Shown piece after piece: positions 44,817-53,040 of a stretch of 64,000 bases of DNA. The notes under the pieces are model-generated. The model saw only the letters and a program-made list of their open reading frames with translations. It was not told the origin of the DNA and made no database searches. Numbering within the stretch: the stretch's first letter is position 1; every line of letters starts with the position of its first letter. Where the stretch lies: positions 1-64,000 of the forward strand of contig NZ_JACMYG010000003.1 in the NCBI RefSeq assembly GCF_014236655.1, given 5' to 3'. This DNA is from Pseudomonas kielensis (GTDB taxonomy: Bacteria; Pseudomonadota; Gammaproteobacteria; Pseudomonadales; Pseudomonadaceae). The position numbers and the translations under genes are program-made.

Positions 44817-45860
44817 GTGGACGTTTTAGCATTGCTTTATAACGGCTTGCACAGATGGGTGATCGGTCCTGTCACCCAGCAGTTCCTGGGCATTTTTGAT
44901 CTGAACGGGCGCCTTGGCCTGGTCTTCCTGCTGATGTCCTACAGCATTGCCTACGGTCTGTTCCAGTTCCGCCGGCGTCGCGGCCTGATGGATGCCAGGT
45001 CATTCTGGCAGTTCATCGGCGGGCGGGGTGTACACCTGCATCGCTCGGCCTTGCTCGATTATCGCTATTACTTCGTGCGGGCGATTCTCAAGGTCGCGTT
45101 GGTGCTGCCGATCGTCGCTCTAGTGGACCCGTACATCTTGCGGTCCGGGGACTACCTGCAGTTCTTCACCAACCTGTGGGGCGCGCGGGAGCAGGCAGGG
45201 CAGCACCTGGGGCTTTCGCTGCTGTTCGGCCTGGGGGTGTTCCTGGTGCAGGACTTCACTCACTACTGGGGGCACCGGGCCTTTCATAGCCGATGGTTGT
45301 GGGCATTTCACAAGGTTCATCATTCGGCGCCGGTACTGGTGCCTGCGACGGCCAGCCGGGTGCATTTCCTGGAAAAAATCGTTGAGAAACTGATGACCAC
45401 GGTGACCGTGGGGGCGTACGCCGGGACCTTCTGGTATGCCTGTGGGGGCGAGGTCAGTCGTTACACCCTGTTCGGCGTGACCTACCTGGTGTTGATCCTC
45501 AATAGCCTGGCGGCCAATTTGCGCCACAGCCATGTCTGGCTCTCTTTCGGACCGGTGCTGGAACACGTACTGAACAGCCCGGCCCAGCACCAGATTCACC
45601 ACAGTGACACGCCCCGGCACTTCCACAAGAACTTCGGCACCAACCTGTCACTCTGGGACTGGATGTTCGGCACGCTCTATGTCACCCGCGCCACGCCCGA
45701 GCCCATCCGGTTCGGTACGGGGGAGGGCGATCAGGATCGCTACCTGACGGTCTACAGCCTGATCGTCACCCCCTTTGTCGACACCGCGCGCCGGATGGGC
45801 TGGGTCAAGCGCCCAATGACCCCAGCCTCGAGCCCATCCGGGCCGCGCCCGTCAGTGTGA
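44817..45860 (+). CDS. sterol desaturase/fatty acid hydroxylase family membrane protein
   Basis: A 347-residue integral membrane di-iron hydroxylase. The histidine boxes are HYWGHRAFH, HKVHHSA and HQIHHSDTPRHFH. Several hydrophobic helices precede and separate them. It hydroxylates or desaturates a lipid or sterol-like substrate. The start is uncertain: GTG 44817 and TTG 44814 both follow GGAGG at 44802-44806. Its stop overlaps the convergent MFS gene by 9 bp. Confidence 0.87.
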   Translation: MDVLALLYNGLHRWVIGPVTQQFLGIFDLNGRLGLVFLLMSYSIAYGLFQFRRRRGLMDARSFWQFIGGRGVHLHRSALLDYRYYFVRAILKVALVLPIVALVDPYILRSGDYLQFFTNLWGAREQAGQHLGLSLLFGLGVFLVQDFTHYWGHRAFHSRWLWAFHKVHHSAPVLVPATASRVHFLEKIVEKLMTTVTVGAYAGTFWYACGGEVSRYTLFGVTYLVLILNSLAANLRHSHVWLSFGPVLEHVLNSPAQHQIHHSDTPRHFHKNFGTNLSLWDWMFGTLYVTRATPEPIRFGTGEGDQDRYLTVYSLIVTPFVDTARRMGWVKRPMTPASSPSGPRPSV

Positions 45861-47189
45861 CACTGGCGATTGGGCAGGCACGGCCTGGGGCTGGCTGCGG
45901 ATGATCAGCAACCCGGCGGTCGCAATGACCAGGGGCACGATCAGCGCACTGTAGTAGCCCGACGGGCCACCGTGTTCGAGGAACCAGCCGCCACTGGCCG
46001 AGCCAATGATGGCGCCGACCCGGCCCAGGGCAATCGCCCAGCCGGTGGCGGTGGCCCGCAAGGCGGTGGGGTAGGCCTGGGCGACCATGTAGTTGAGCAC
46101 GATCTGCTGACCGCCGATGCCCAGGCCCGCGGCGCCGGCGAGGATGAACACCAGCGACCAGTGGGTACCGCTGTTGGCCAGGCCCCAACTGATGGCGATA
46201 CCGAACAGGAACAGCGCCAGCAGCAACAGGCGCGCGTTGACTTTCGGCAGGATGATCGCCAGTGGAATGGCGCAGACCACGAATACTGTGTTCACCGCCA
46301 CGGTGCCCATGGGCGCCTGTTCGGCGGGTAGGCCGGTGGCCTTGAGCACGGTCGGCAACCAGGAAAGGAACATGAACCAGGCGACCCAGTTGAACAGGTA
46401 GATGGTCCAGATGCCGCAGGTGGTGCGCGCCAGGCCGCCGGTGAACAAGGAACCGACGCTGGTTTTGATCTCGACTTCGGGCACGCTGAAGGTGCTGCCT
46501 GCCGGCGTCTGACGCCCGCTGATGGTGGTGATAATGCGTTCGATCCGCGCGCGCTGGCTGGCCAGGCGATGGCGGGTGAGAAAATGCAGGGACTCCGGCA
46601 GCCAGATCATCAGCACCGCCAGCAACACCAGTGGGGCGATCCCGCCCACCAGGAAAATCCCCTGCCAGCCAATCACCGGCAGCATTTTGGCCGCCAGCAA
46701 TCCACCGAGAATGGCGCCGGCAGGCAGGCCGAGCAGGACGGTGGTCATGATGGTGCCGCGGTTTTTCGCTGGCCCGTATTCCGCTGCCAGCGACAGCACT
46801 ACCGGGGTTGCACCGCCCATGCCCAGGCCGGCGATAAAGCGCAGGACCAGGATCTGCTCGGTGGTTTGCGCGAATGCGGTTGCCAGGGTGGCGCAACCAA
46901 AGAGCGCCACGGCGCCGATGATGGTGGGGCGCCGCCCCAGTTTGTCACCCAACAGCCCCAGCGACATGGCGCCGAGCACCATGCCAACGATGCCAGCGGT
47001 GAGGATGGGCGCCAGGGCCCCGGGACCCAGTCCAAAGGCCTGGATAATCGACGGCCCGGTAAAGGCAATGGCCTGGGTATCAAATCCATCGAGGATCGCC
47101 ACCAGGAAACACAGGGTGAAGATCCGCCACTGGAAGGCGCTGAGGCGCGCGCCATCGATCAGTTCGGGTATGGAATAGTGACTGCTCAT
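45852..47189 (-). CDS. MFS transporter, aromatic acid:H+ symporter type
   Basis: A 445-residue transporter with twelve predicted membrane helices. ILDGFDTQAIAFTGP in helix 1 and LLGDKLGRRPTI in the first loop are hallmarks of the AAHS group (PcaK, BenK). It probably imports an aromatic or related carboxylate. A perfect 15-bp palindromic repeat lies about 100 bp upstream of its start. No matching aromatic-degradation genes are adjacent, so the substrate is open. Confidence 0.88.
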   Translation of the reverse strand: MSSHYSIPELIDGARLSAFQWRIFTLCFLVAILDGFDTQAIAFTGPSIIQAFGLGPGALAPILTAGIVGMVLGAMSLGLLGDKLGRRPTIIGAVALFGCATLATAFAQTTEQILVLRFIAGLGMGGATPVVLSLAAEYGPAKNRGTIMTTVLLGLPAGAILGGLLAAKMLPVIGWQGIFLVGGIAPLVLLAVLMIWLPESLHFLTRHRLASQRARIERIITTISGRQTPAGSTFSVPEVEIKTSVGSLFTGGLARTTCGIWTIYLFNWVAWFMFLSWLPTVLKATGLPAEQAPMGTVAVNTVFVVCAIPLAIILPKVNARLLLLALFLFGIAISWGLANSGTHWSLVFILAGAAGLGIGGQQIVLNYMVAQAYPTALRATATGWAIALGRVGAIIGSASGGWFLEHGGPSGYYSALIVPLVIATAGLLIIRSQPQAVPAQSPVSH

Positions 47190-47285
47190 GGGGGGCTCCG
47201 AGTGCTTTCTAGTTGTAGTTTTTCAGGCGCACCTGTTGAGCATCACGCTAAAGCCTGGGCGGGCCGGGCGTCTAATATCAAATGG

Positions 47286-47320
47286 GTGCAGCACCATACC
47301 TGGTGGGTATGGTGCTGCAC
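47286..47320. promoter_or_regulatory. perfect 15-bp inverted repeat upstream of the MFS gene
   Basis: GTGCAGCACCATACC / GGTATGGTGCTGCAC with a 5-base spacer (TGGTG), 97 bp before the MFS start codon. Perfect symmetry over 30 bases without a T-run suggests an operator rather than a terminator, though a processed RNA hairpin is possible. It is between the divergent MFS gene and the plus-strand gene at 47457 and could serve both. Confidence 0.55.
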
Positions 47321-47456
47321 TGGGCCATTGCCCTAGGGCGGTGTACTAGTTGGGTACTTTACTTTGTCATTGAGTCGCAAAGTGAGTGGGTGGTATTTCA
47401 CCGGGAAGTCGCGTTACTGTTGGCAACTAGTGGGTGCTAAAGCCAGGAGTTGTTAG

Positions 47457-47762
47457 ATGTATATAAGATCCAATGTGTATCACGTGTTCATGCAGCAATA
47501 CCCGGATGCGCACTTTGTGACGGTTTACCATGAAAACGGCCGTGTTTCGGAAATTGCCTCTGGCAAGCGCGAGGGAAAAGTCGAGGTGGTTTTTGTCGGG
47601 ACCTACGAAGCGACGGGGTGCCTGGTGGTCGAAAGTCGCATCACTGAAGACCCTTGGGGCCTGCCGGAAACGCTCTGCAGCGCAGGTCCCATGCACTACT
47701 ACAGCCTGGGCGCCGAACGCGCGATGACTCACGCCAACAGCCCGATCTGCTCCAAGCGATGA
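47457..47762 (+). CDS. hypothetical protein, 101 residues
   Basis: A 101-residue soluble protein with alternating short strands (HFVTVYHENGRVSEIASGK, VEVVFVGTYEATGCLVVES) and two cysteines near the carboxy end. AGGAG lies 8 bases before ATG 47457, which supports real expression. I do not recognise the family. Confidence 0.6.
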   Translation: MYIRSNVYHVFMQQYPDAHFVTVYHENGRVSEIASGKREGKVEVVFVGTYEATGCLVVESRITEDPWGLPETLCSAGPMHYYSLGAERAMTHANSPICSKR

Positions 47763-47941
47763 AGGCACAGCGCGCTTGAAGAAGCCGCATCGCTCAGGTG
47801 TTTCGCGCAGAAAGTTAGGCATTACCTGAGGGTTGGACTATGGTCCACTGGGCTTAAGAATATTGTATTTATCATTTAAACCAGGAACTGGAATTCCGCT
47901 CGCAGCCTCAATAGCGCTGCGCAGGTCACAAGGATCGTAAA

Positions 47942-48121
47942 ATGCCCAATAGAACTGCACGCCTGACGATACTGATTGACCAGCAGACCAAGAAAGAACT
48001 TGAAGAACTTGCTGCGCTGTCTGATCTGACCACTTCGCAAGTTATTCGCAAGCTCATAAAAGACTATCTGGAAGATTCCGATAGCCCGCCGATGCACCCC
48101 CAAAAACACCTTATCCAGTAG
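47942..48121 (+). CDS. 59-residue ribbon-helix-helix protein
   Basis: A 59-residue protein, short but convincing: RLTILIDQQTKKELEELA gives the beta-strand and first helix, and TTSQVIRKLIKDYLED the second helix, the layout of CopG/Arc-type DNA-binding proteins. AAGGATCG precedes ATG 47942. No toxin gene lies next to it, so it is more likely a stand-alone transcription factor or orphan antitoxin. Two 12-bp palindromes downstream (48227-48238 and 48282-48293) could be its targets. Confidence 0.7.
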   Translation: MPNRTARLTILIDQQTKKELEELAALSDLTTSQVIRKLIKDYLEDSDSPPMHPQKHLIQ

Positions 48122-48333
48122 CCCGTCGGGTTCAGCGCACAGCCGTGGCCGCGGTCTTGTCTCGACCGTCGAGCCACTGTCCGGCAGTGGCTGTCCAAGG
48201 CGTTTTTGATGATCGGTAATCCGCCTTTTACGTAAAAAAAGTGTGGTTATTTAAGCACTTAGCTAAAATTTATTTCATTTTTTTACATGTAAATATCTTG
48301 TTACAACTCCCCATGTCGGGTTAATATCGCCCC

Positions 48334-48400
48334 GCGTTCACCACCACGGTTTATGCATTTTTAAGCCCCAAGTTTCCATCAGCTACTTGGGCTTTTTTTT
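48334..48400 (+). ncRNA. possible small RNA, about 65 nt
   Basis: A -35 TTGTTA (48298-48303) and -10 TAATAT (48322-48327) with an 18-bp spacer predict a start near 48334. The unit ends at a strong terminator: AGCCCCAAGT / ACTTGGGCT with TTTTTTTT at 48393-48400. No reading frame lies between. It has the shape of an independent small RNA; its identity is unknown to me. Confidence 0.4.
48364..48400 (+). terminator. strong rho-independent terminator
   Basis: A 9-bp stem with a one-base bulge (AGCCCCAAGT at 48364-48373, ACTTGGGCT at 48385-48393), an 11-base loop and eight Ts. There is no gene ending just upstream; the nearest plus-strand stop is 243 bp away. Confidence 0.85.
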
Positions 48401-48765
48401 GCCTGAAATTTGACCTCAAGGCCGGGTAGCGGATATTCCCAGGCCCCATAAGGCCAGGACAAAAGGTTATTAGACCGTCTCCCGGGCCTCTGCTAAAAAA
48501 GTAGCTGCACGACAGTCGCCCCGCACCAAGGTGGGTCGACGTGCGACGTGCACTGCATCTCCATTTGCTCAAATGGAAATCGCCCAACATTGTGCTGGGC
48601 AACGATCAATGAGTCCGATGCCACCCTTCGGGTCAATTGCTGCGCCTCTGGCCAACTGCTCGCGCAACGCGCAAAGGGCTCATTGATCACTTTCCCTCCT
48701 GCTGCCCATCCTCCGCCCGCACTGCCGTTAGAATGACTGCACTTGAACAGGCGGGTGGGTCACTG

Positions 48766-48990
48766 ATGCGCAGAGAAATTGGTTATTGGCACCGGGAAGG
48801 GCGCGAGCTGTTCTATTACCTGGAATTCGAACCACAGACCGCGCAGTTCTTCCTCACCTGCGAGCACAGGCCCCCCGGCGCTGAGATGAGCGTCAGGCGC
48901 GTACCGCTGAGCGAAGCCCGCGGCGAGCGTTACTATGAGGATGCCCTGCTGATCATCAAGGAAGAGTTGTTCCGGGATTATCGGATCTGA
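48766..48990 (+). CDS. hypothetical protein, 74 residues
   Basis: A 74-residue protein rich in aromatic and charged residues (EIGYWHREGRELFYYLEFEP, YYEDALLIIKEELF). The start is ATG 48766 after GGCGGGTGGG; ATG 48733 would add 11 residues and lacks a site. No domain recognised. Confidence 0.55.
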   Translation: MRREIGYWHREGRELFYYLEFEPQTAQFFLTCEHRPPGAEMSVRRVPLSEARGERYYEDALLIIKEELFRDYRI

Positions 48991-49094
48991 GCGTAGGGCC
49001 AAGGGCAGCCCGGCGCGATCAAGCCGGGCGATTAAGGTGCTACAGTTTTCCCATGCACCTTATCCAGTCGTACCCAGAGACGGAGGCCATTGTC

Positions 49095-49328
49095 ATGTTA
49101 CTCAACAAACCGGAACAGCAATTGCGACGCGACCTGCAAGGCATTGCATCGGACCTGCGCTGGTCAGCGGTGGACATCAAGGTCATTGCCGAGCGACTGC
49201 ACCAGGCCGGCAACCCGGCCGACGCGCAGGCCTTGCTGAGGATGTGCGAGGTGTTCGAAAAAACCGAAGCGCGGCTCGTCAGCTACGCCAATGAGGTCAA
49301 GGCTCACAAAATCAATCTGAGCACCTGA
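49095..49328 (+). CDS. small helical protein, 77 residues
   Basis: A 77-residue helical protein (LRRDLQGIASDLRWSAVDIK, LLRMCEVFEKTEARLVSYAN). GGAGG lies 8 bases before ATG 49095. Its carboxy end and stop lie inside a four-copy 8-bp tandem repeat (49317-49348). The domain is not recognised. Confidence 0.6.
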   Translation: MLLNKPEQQLRRDLQGIASDLRWSAVDIKVIAERLHQAGNPADAQALLRMCEVFEKTEARLVSYANEVKAHKINLST

Positions 49329-49348
49329 GCACCTGAGCACCTGAGCAC
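49317..49348. repeat. 8-bp tandem repeat, four copies
   Basis: CTGAGCAC is repeated four times without change. The first copy and the start of the second encode the last residues and stop codon of the 77-residue protein; the rest is noncoding. Confidence 0.9.
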
Positions 49349-49674
49349 GAGTGCCTGGGCTGCATGACCAGAGCTTCAGCCAGGATCTTCCCGCCAGCAC
49401 CTTCAATCAAGAGCCCCGCGCTCACCCAGTTATCCGCCCATCAAGGAGCAGTCACCCGACTGCTCCCGGCCAAGCCCTGCGCCCGGATAAATTTCAGCGT
49501 GCTACTACTATTACTTTTGCCCAGGCCGGGCAAATTCGATAAAGTTAACCATTAGGTCAACTTTTTTCGGTTTGTCGGCCCTTCGCGTCTTCAGGAAGGG
49601 TTTCTGTATGACCTGAATTTTCCAGAACACCATAACGACATGGACGGATTTCATAGCCGTCCAGAGGATGATCC
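49349..49674. other. promoter region of the molybdenum dehydrogenase operon
   Basis: About 326 bp without a gene. An imperfect dyad AAGTTAACC / GGTCAACTT (49542-49550, 49555-49563; one mismatch, 4-base spacer) lies 111 bp before the Mo-subunit start and is a candidate operator. AGAGGATG gives the ribosome site for 49675. No regulator is encoded adjacent. Confidence 0.5.
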
Positions 49675-52506
49675 ATGTCCAACCGTGACATATCCCGGCG
49701 CTCCTTCCTGCAGGGCGGGTTGATCGCTGGCGTCAGCGTAACGCTGACACCGCTCAGCTCCCAGGCGCTGGCTGCCTTGATGGAAAACAGCGTGACCGTG
49801 CCGTCCGAGCAATGGCTTGGCAACAACGGCAAGGCCCGCATGCGCAACGACTCGCTGTCCAAGGTCTGCGGCAGCAAGGTGTTTGCCCGCGACATCCGTG
49901 CCAAGGACATGCCGGGCTGGCCCCAGCAGCAGGGCCACGCGATGCTGCTCAAGACCATTCGTGCCGACCGCCTCTACGAAGGCTTCGACCTGGCGCTGCT
50001 GGGTGCCGACCTGCAACCCGATCGCATCGTTACCGCCCAGGACCTGGAGCAGGACGGCATTGTCTTCCCCGAAGACCACGCTCCCGATCCGCTGCTGCCC
50101 ACCGGTAAGGTACCGATGTTCATCGGCCACCCGGTGGCGATCCTGATCTGGAACGACTTCGAGCGTTTCCGCCAGGCCAAGAACAAGCTCAAGTTCAACG
50201 ACAAGGCGATCCGCTACGGTGCCCAGGCGCCGCTCTATACCCGCGACCCTTATGGCAGCTTCCGCTACGTGCGGGTGGGCGGTGCGACGTCGGCCGACGA
50301 AGACGAATTCGCCAGCCTCAAGGACTCGATCCTGTTCCCGATGATTCGCGAACGCCGCCCGGTATGGAATGCCCAGCCCAACGTGCACGGCAACCTGACC
50401 GAGCGCGGGCTGTTTTATGCCGACCGCATGCAACAGCAACTGCAAACCCCGCCGGAAGGCTGGATGGTCTTTGACGAGCGCTACAAGACGCCGTCCATCG
50501 AGCCTGCGGCCCTGGAACCGGACAACGGCAACGGCTGGTACGACCCGGCGACCAATACCCTGCATTTTGTGGTCGCGACCCAGTGCCCACTGGAAGCCGC
50601 CTCGGAAACCGCGAAGATGATCGCGCCGTCGCGTTTCGGTCTCGCCACGCTGAACATGCACCCCGGCTACACCGTGGGTTATGGCTCCAAGGACCACAAC
50701 ATCTTTGTCTACTACGCGGCCCTGGCGGCGTTGTACGGCAACGGTGTACCCGTGCGCCTGGCGAACGATCGCTACGAGCAGTTCCAGAGCGGGATCAAGC
50801 GCCACCCGTTCGACATCCGCTACCAACTGGCGGTCGACAAGCAGGATCACAGCTTCAAGATTTTCCGCGCCGACATGACCGTCGACGGCGGTGGCCGGAT
50901 CAACTACAGCCCTTCGGTGGCGGCAGTCGGTGCTACCGCGGCGCAGTCGATCTACTACATGCCGCAGAACGACCTGCAAGTCACCGCCTACCACTCGCGC
51001 GGCGTTGAAGCCGGCTCCATGCGTGGCTACGGCACCCTGCAGAGCATGGCCGCGACCGAAATGATGGTCGACGAAATCGCCGATCGCCTGGGCATCGACG
51101 CCATCGCCCTGCGCCAGAAAAACGTGCTGCGCTCGGGCATGAAAAACACCCAGGGCGCGGTGCCGGCCGGGGCCTTGCGCCTGCACGAGATCCTCGAGAA
51201 GGCCGCCGCGTTCGACCTGTGGAAAAACCGCAAGGCCTTGAAGCAGGCCGAAGACGCCAAGGACCCTGACAACTGGTACGGGATCGGCTTCGCCATCTGC
51301 CAGAAAGACTTCGGCACCGGTTCGGAAGCGCCGATGGCCAGCATCGAGTTCACCGCCGAGGGGCACATTACCCTGCGCCACATCGGCATCGAAATCGGTA
51401 CTGGCATGTCCACCTCCCAGGCCCTGGTGGTTGCCGACTTCCTCGGCAGCCCGGCCAGCGAAGTCAAGACCGGTGAAACCGAGTGGGACGAGTTGCAGCT
51501 GACCAGCAGCGGCAACCCCTACATCATGAGCCAGGCCGAACAGGACAGCGTGCTGCGCAATCCGCGCTGGGTCGGCAAGATTGCCTCGGCATCGTCGGCC
51601 ACCAACTCGGCCTACTACTTCAGCCATGCCACCCGCGAAGCGGCGCGCGTGCTGTTCAACCACGGCCTGTGGCCTGCCGCCCTGGAAATCTGGCGCCAAG
51701 GTCCGTTTGGCGGCCAGGCCAACCCCTACGTGGTGCGCCGTGAAGACGCCCATTGGGTCGACGGCAAGCTGACGGCCAACGGCATGGAACCGCTGTCCTT
51801 GGCAGTGCTGGCCAAGCGGGCCCATGAACGTGGGCTGGTGACTGGCGCCACAGTGCATGGTTTCAACCGCTGGAGCTGGGCCGAGGCCGAGTACAGCATC
51901 AATGGCGTGCGCGAACGCCTGCCGCTCGATGCGCTGGCCGTGAAGTACGGCGATGGCGCGCCGCAGGCGATCAAGGCGCAGATGAAGTCCGCCGGTTTCC
52001 ACCTGCTGGACCGTCAGAACGTGGCTTACCCGGCCACGCAACTGAACAATGCTGCCGTCACCTACTACAGCCCGGTGGCGACCATCGTCGAGCTGAAAGT
52101 CAACAAAGGGTCGGGCGAGGTGCAAGTGCTCAACCATCACTCCTGGCTCGAATGCGGCCGGGTGTTGGTGCCGGAACTGGTCAAGGGTCAGCTCGAGGGC
52201 GGGATCGCCATGGGCATCGGCCACGCGTTGCTGGAAGAGATGCCGTTGTACGAAGGCGGGCCAGGGGAGGGTGACTGGAACTTCAACCGTTACCGTCTGC
52301 CGCGGGCCAAGGATGTCGCGGTGTGGAAACAGACCTCGGAAATCCTGCCGCCGTTGTCACCCAGCGACCCGTCCAAGGGCATCGCCGAGGTGGTGATGAT
52401 CCCGGTGGTGGGTGCCATCGCCAACGCCGTGGCCCACGCCATCGGCAAACGGGTCCGTGACCTGCCTATCACTCCAGCGCGCATCAAGGAGGCCCTCAAT
52501 GGCTAA
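49675..52506 (+). CDS. molybdopterin-binding subunit, xanthine dehydrogenase family
   Basis: A 943-residue large subunit of a molybdenum hydroxylase, exported by the Tat pathway (SRRSFLQGGLIAGVSVTLT). Conserved stretches include GGRINYSPSVAAVGATAAQS, SRGVEAGSMRGYGTLQSMA, IGIEIGTGMSTSQAL and the end GIAEVVMIPVVGAIANAV, where the catalytic glutamate of the family is kept. Together with the next two genes it makes a periplasmic aldehyde or N-heterocycle dehydrogenase passing electrons to cytochrome c. The substrate cannot be read. Its stop overlaps the 2Fe-2S gene by 8 bp. Confidence 0.88.
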   Translation: MSNRDISRRSFLQGGLIAGVSVTLTPLSSQALAALMENSVTVPSEQWLGNNGKARMRNDSLSKVCGSKVFARDIRAKDMPGWPQQQGHAMLLKTIRADRLYEGFDLALLGADLQPDRIVTAQDLEQDGIVFPEDHAPDPLLPTGKVPMFIGHPVAILIWNDFERFRQAKNKLKFNDKAIRYGAQAPLYTRDPYGSFRYVRVGGATSADEDEFASLKDSILFPMIRERRPVWNAQPNVHGNLTERGLFYADRMQQQLQTPPEGWMVFDERYKTPSIEPAALEPDNGNGWYDPATNTLHFVVATQCPLEAASETAKMIAPSRFGLATLNMHPGYTVGYGSKDHNIFVYYAALAALYGNGVPVRLANDRYEQFQSGIKRHPFDIRYQLAVDKQDHSFKIFRADMTVDGGGRINYSPSVAAVGATAAQSIYYMPQNDLQVTAYHSRGVEAGSMRGYGTLQSMAATEMMVDEIADRLGIDAIALRQKNVLRSGMKNTQGAVPAGALRLHEILEKAAAFDLWKNRKALKQAEDAKDPDNWYGIGFAICQKDFGTGSEAPMASIEFTAEGHITLRHIGIEIGTGMSTSQALVVADFLGSPASEVKTGETEWDELQLTSSGNPYIMSQAEQDSVLRNPRWVGKIASASSATNSAYYFSHATREAARVLFNHGLWPAALEIWRQGPFGGQANPYVVRREDAHWVDGKLTANGMEPLSLAVLAKRAHERGLVTGATVHGFNRWSWAEAEYSINGVRERLPLDALAVKYGDGAPQAIKAQMKSAGFHLLDRQNVAYPATQLNNAAVTYYSPVATIVELKVNKGSGEVQVLNHHSWLECGRVLVPELVKGQLEGGIAMGIGHALLEEMPLYEGGPGEGDWNFNRYRLPRAKDVAVWKQTSEILPPLSPSDPSKGIAEVVMIPVVGAIANAVAHAIGKRVRDLPITPARIKEALNG

Positions 52507-53038
52507 CCGTCCGCTCCAAATGACCCTCAATGGTCAAACCGTCGGTCCTGTCGAGGTCCCTGATGATCTGCCGATGATCGACTACCTGCACGAGTACCGG
52601 AACCTGACCGGCTCGCGCCTGGGTTGTGGCCAGGGCATCTGCCACGCCTGCGTGGTGATCGTCGACAACCCCGATGGCACCAGCGAGGAAGTGCGCACCT
52701 GCATCACCGGCGCGCACTACTTCGAGGGCAAGAAGATCCGCACCATCGAGGGCCATGCGACCCGCGACGAGGCTGGCAAGGTCACTGAGCTGAACCCGAT
52801 CCAGCAGCGCTTCGTCGACGAATTTGCGTTCCAGTGCAGCTACTGCGCGCCGGGGTTCGTCAACGCCGCGACGGTGCTGGTGGAAAAACTGCAGCGTCAG
52901 CCGATCAAGCAAAGCCAGCTGGAAGCGGTGATCGAGGACAGCCTCGGCCACCACATCTGCCGCTGCACCGGCTACGTGCGCTACTACAGCGCCACGCGCA
53001 ACGTGCTCAACGATCTTGGCCTGGTCAAGGAGGGTTGA
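52499..53038 (+). CDS. 2Fe-2S subunit of the molybdenum dehydrogenase
   Basis: A 179-residue protein with two 2Fe-2S clusters. The plant-type cluster uses CGQGICHAC and the later RTC; the second uses CSYCAPGF and CRCTGY. It relays electrons between the molybdenum centre and the cytochrome. AAGGAGG lies 6 bases before ATG 52499. It has no signal of its own, so it is probably co-exported with the Tat-signalled large subunit. Confidence 0.92.
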   Translation: MANRPLQMTLNGQTVGPVEVPDDLPMIDYLHEYRNLTGSRLGCGQGICHACVVIVDNPDGTSEEVRTCITGAHYFEGKKIRTIEGHATRDEAGKVTELNPIQQRFVDEFAFQCSYCAPGFVNAATVLVEKLQRQPIKQSQLEAVIEDSLGHHICRCTGYVRYYSATRNVLNDLGLVKEG

Positions 53039-53040
53039 GC

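Larger units (their letters stand above)
48122..48765. other. gene-free stretch with palindromes and an orphan promoter-terminator
   Basis: About 640 bp. It holds TTTTACGTAAAA (48227-48238) and TTTACATGTAAA (48282-48293), a sigma-70-like promoter at 48298-48327, a strong terminator at 48364-48400, and a 10-bp inverted repeat GATCAATGAG / CTCATTGATC (48604-48613, 48679-48688). The AT content of 48200-48310 is far above that of the surroundings. No protein-coding frame is convincing here. Confidence 0.55.

Noticed and set aside
49317..49348. CRISPR-like array
   Set aside because: The 8-bp units are directly adjacent with no spacers; it is a simple tandem repeat.
49651..52224. An 857-codon open frame antisense to the molybdenum subunit
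   Set aside because: It is a codon-bias shadow: the plus-strand frame has clear family motifs, a Tat signal and a ribosome site, while the antisense translation is low in hydrophobic order and rich in His, Gly and Arg with no motif.
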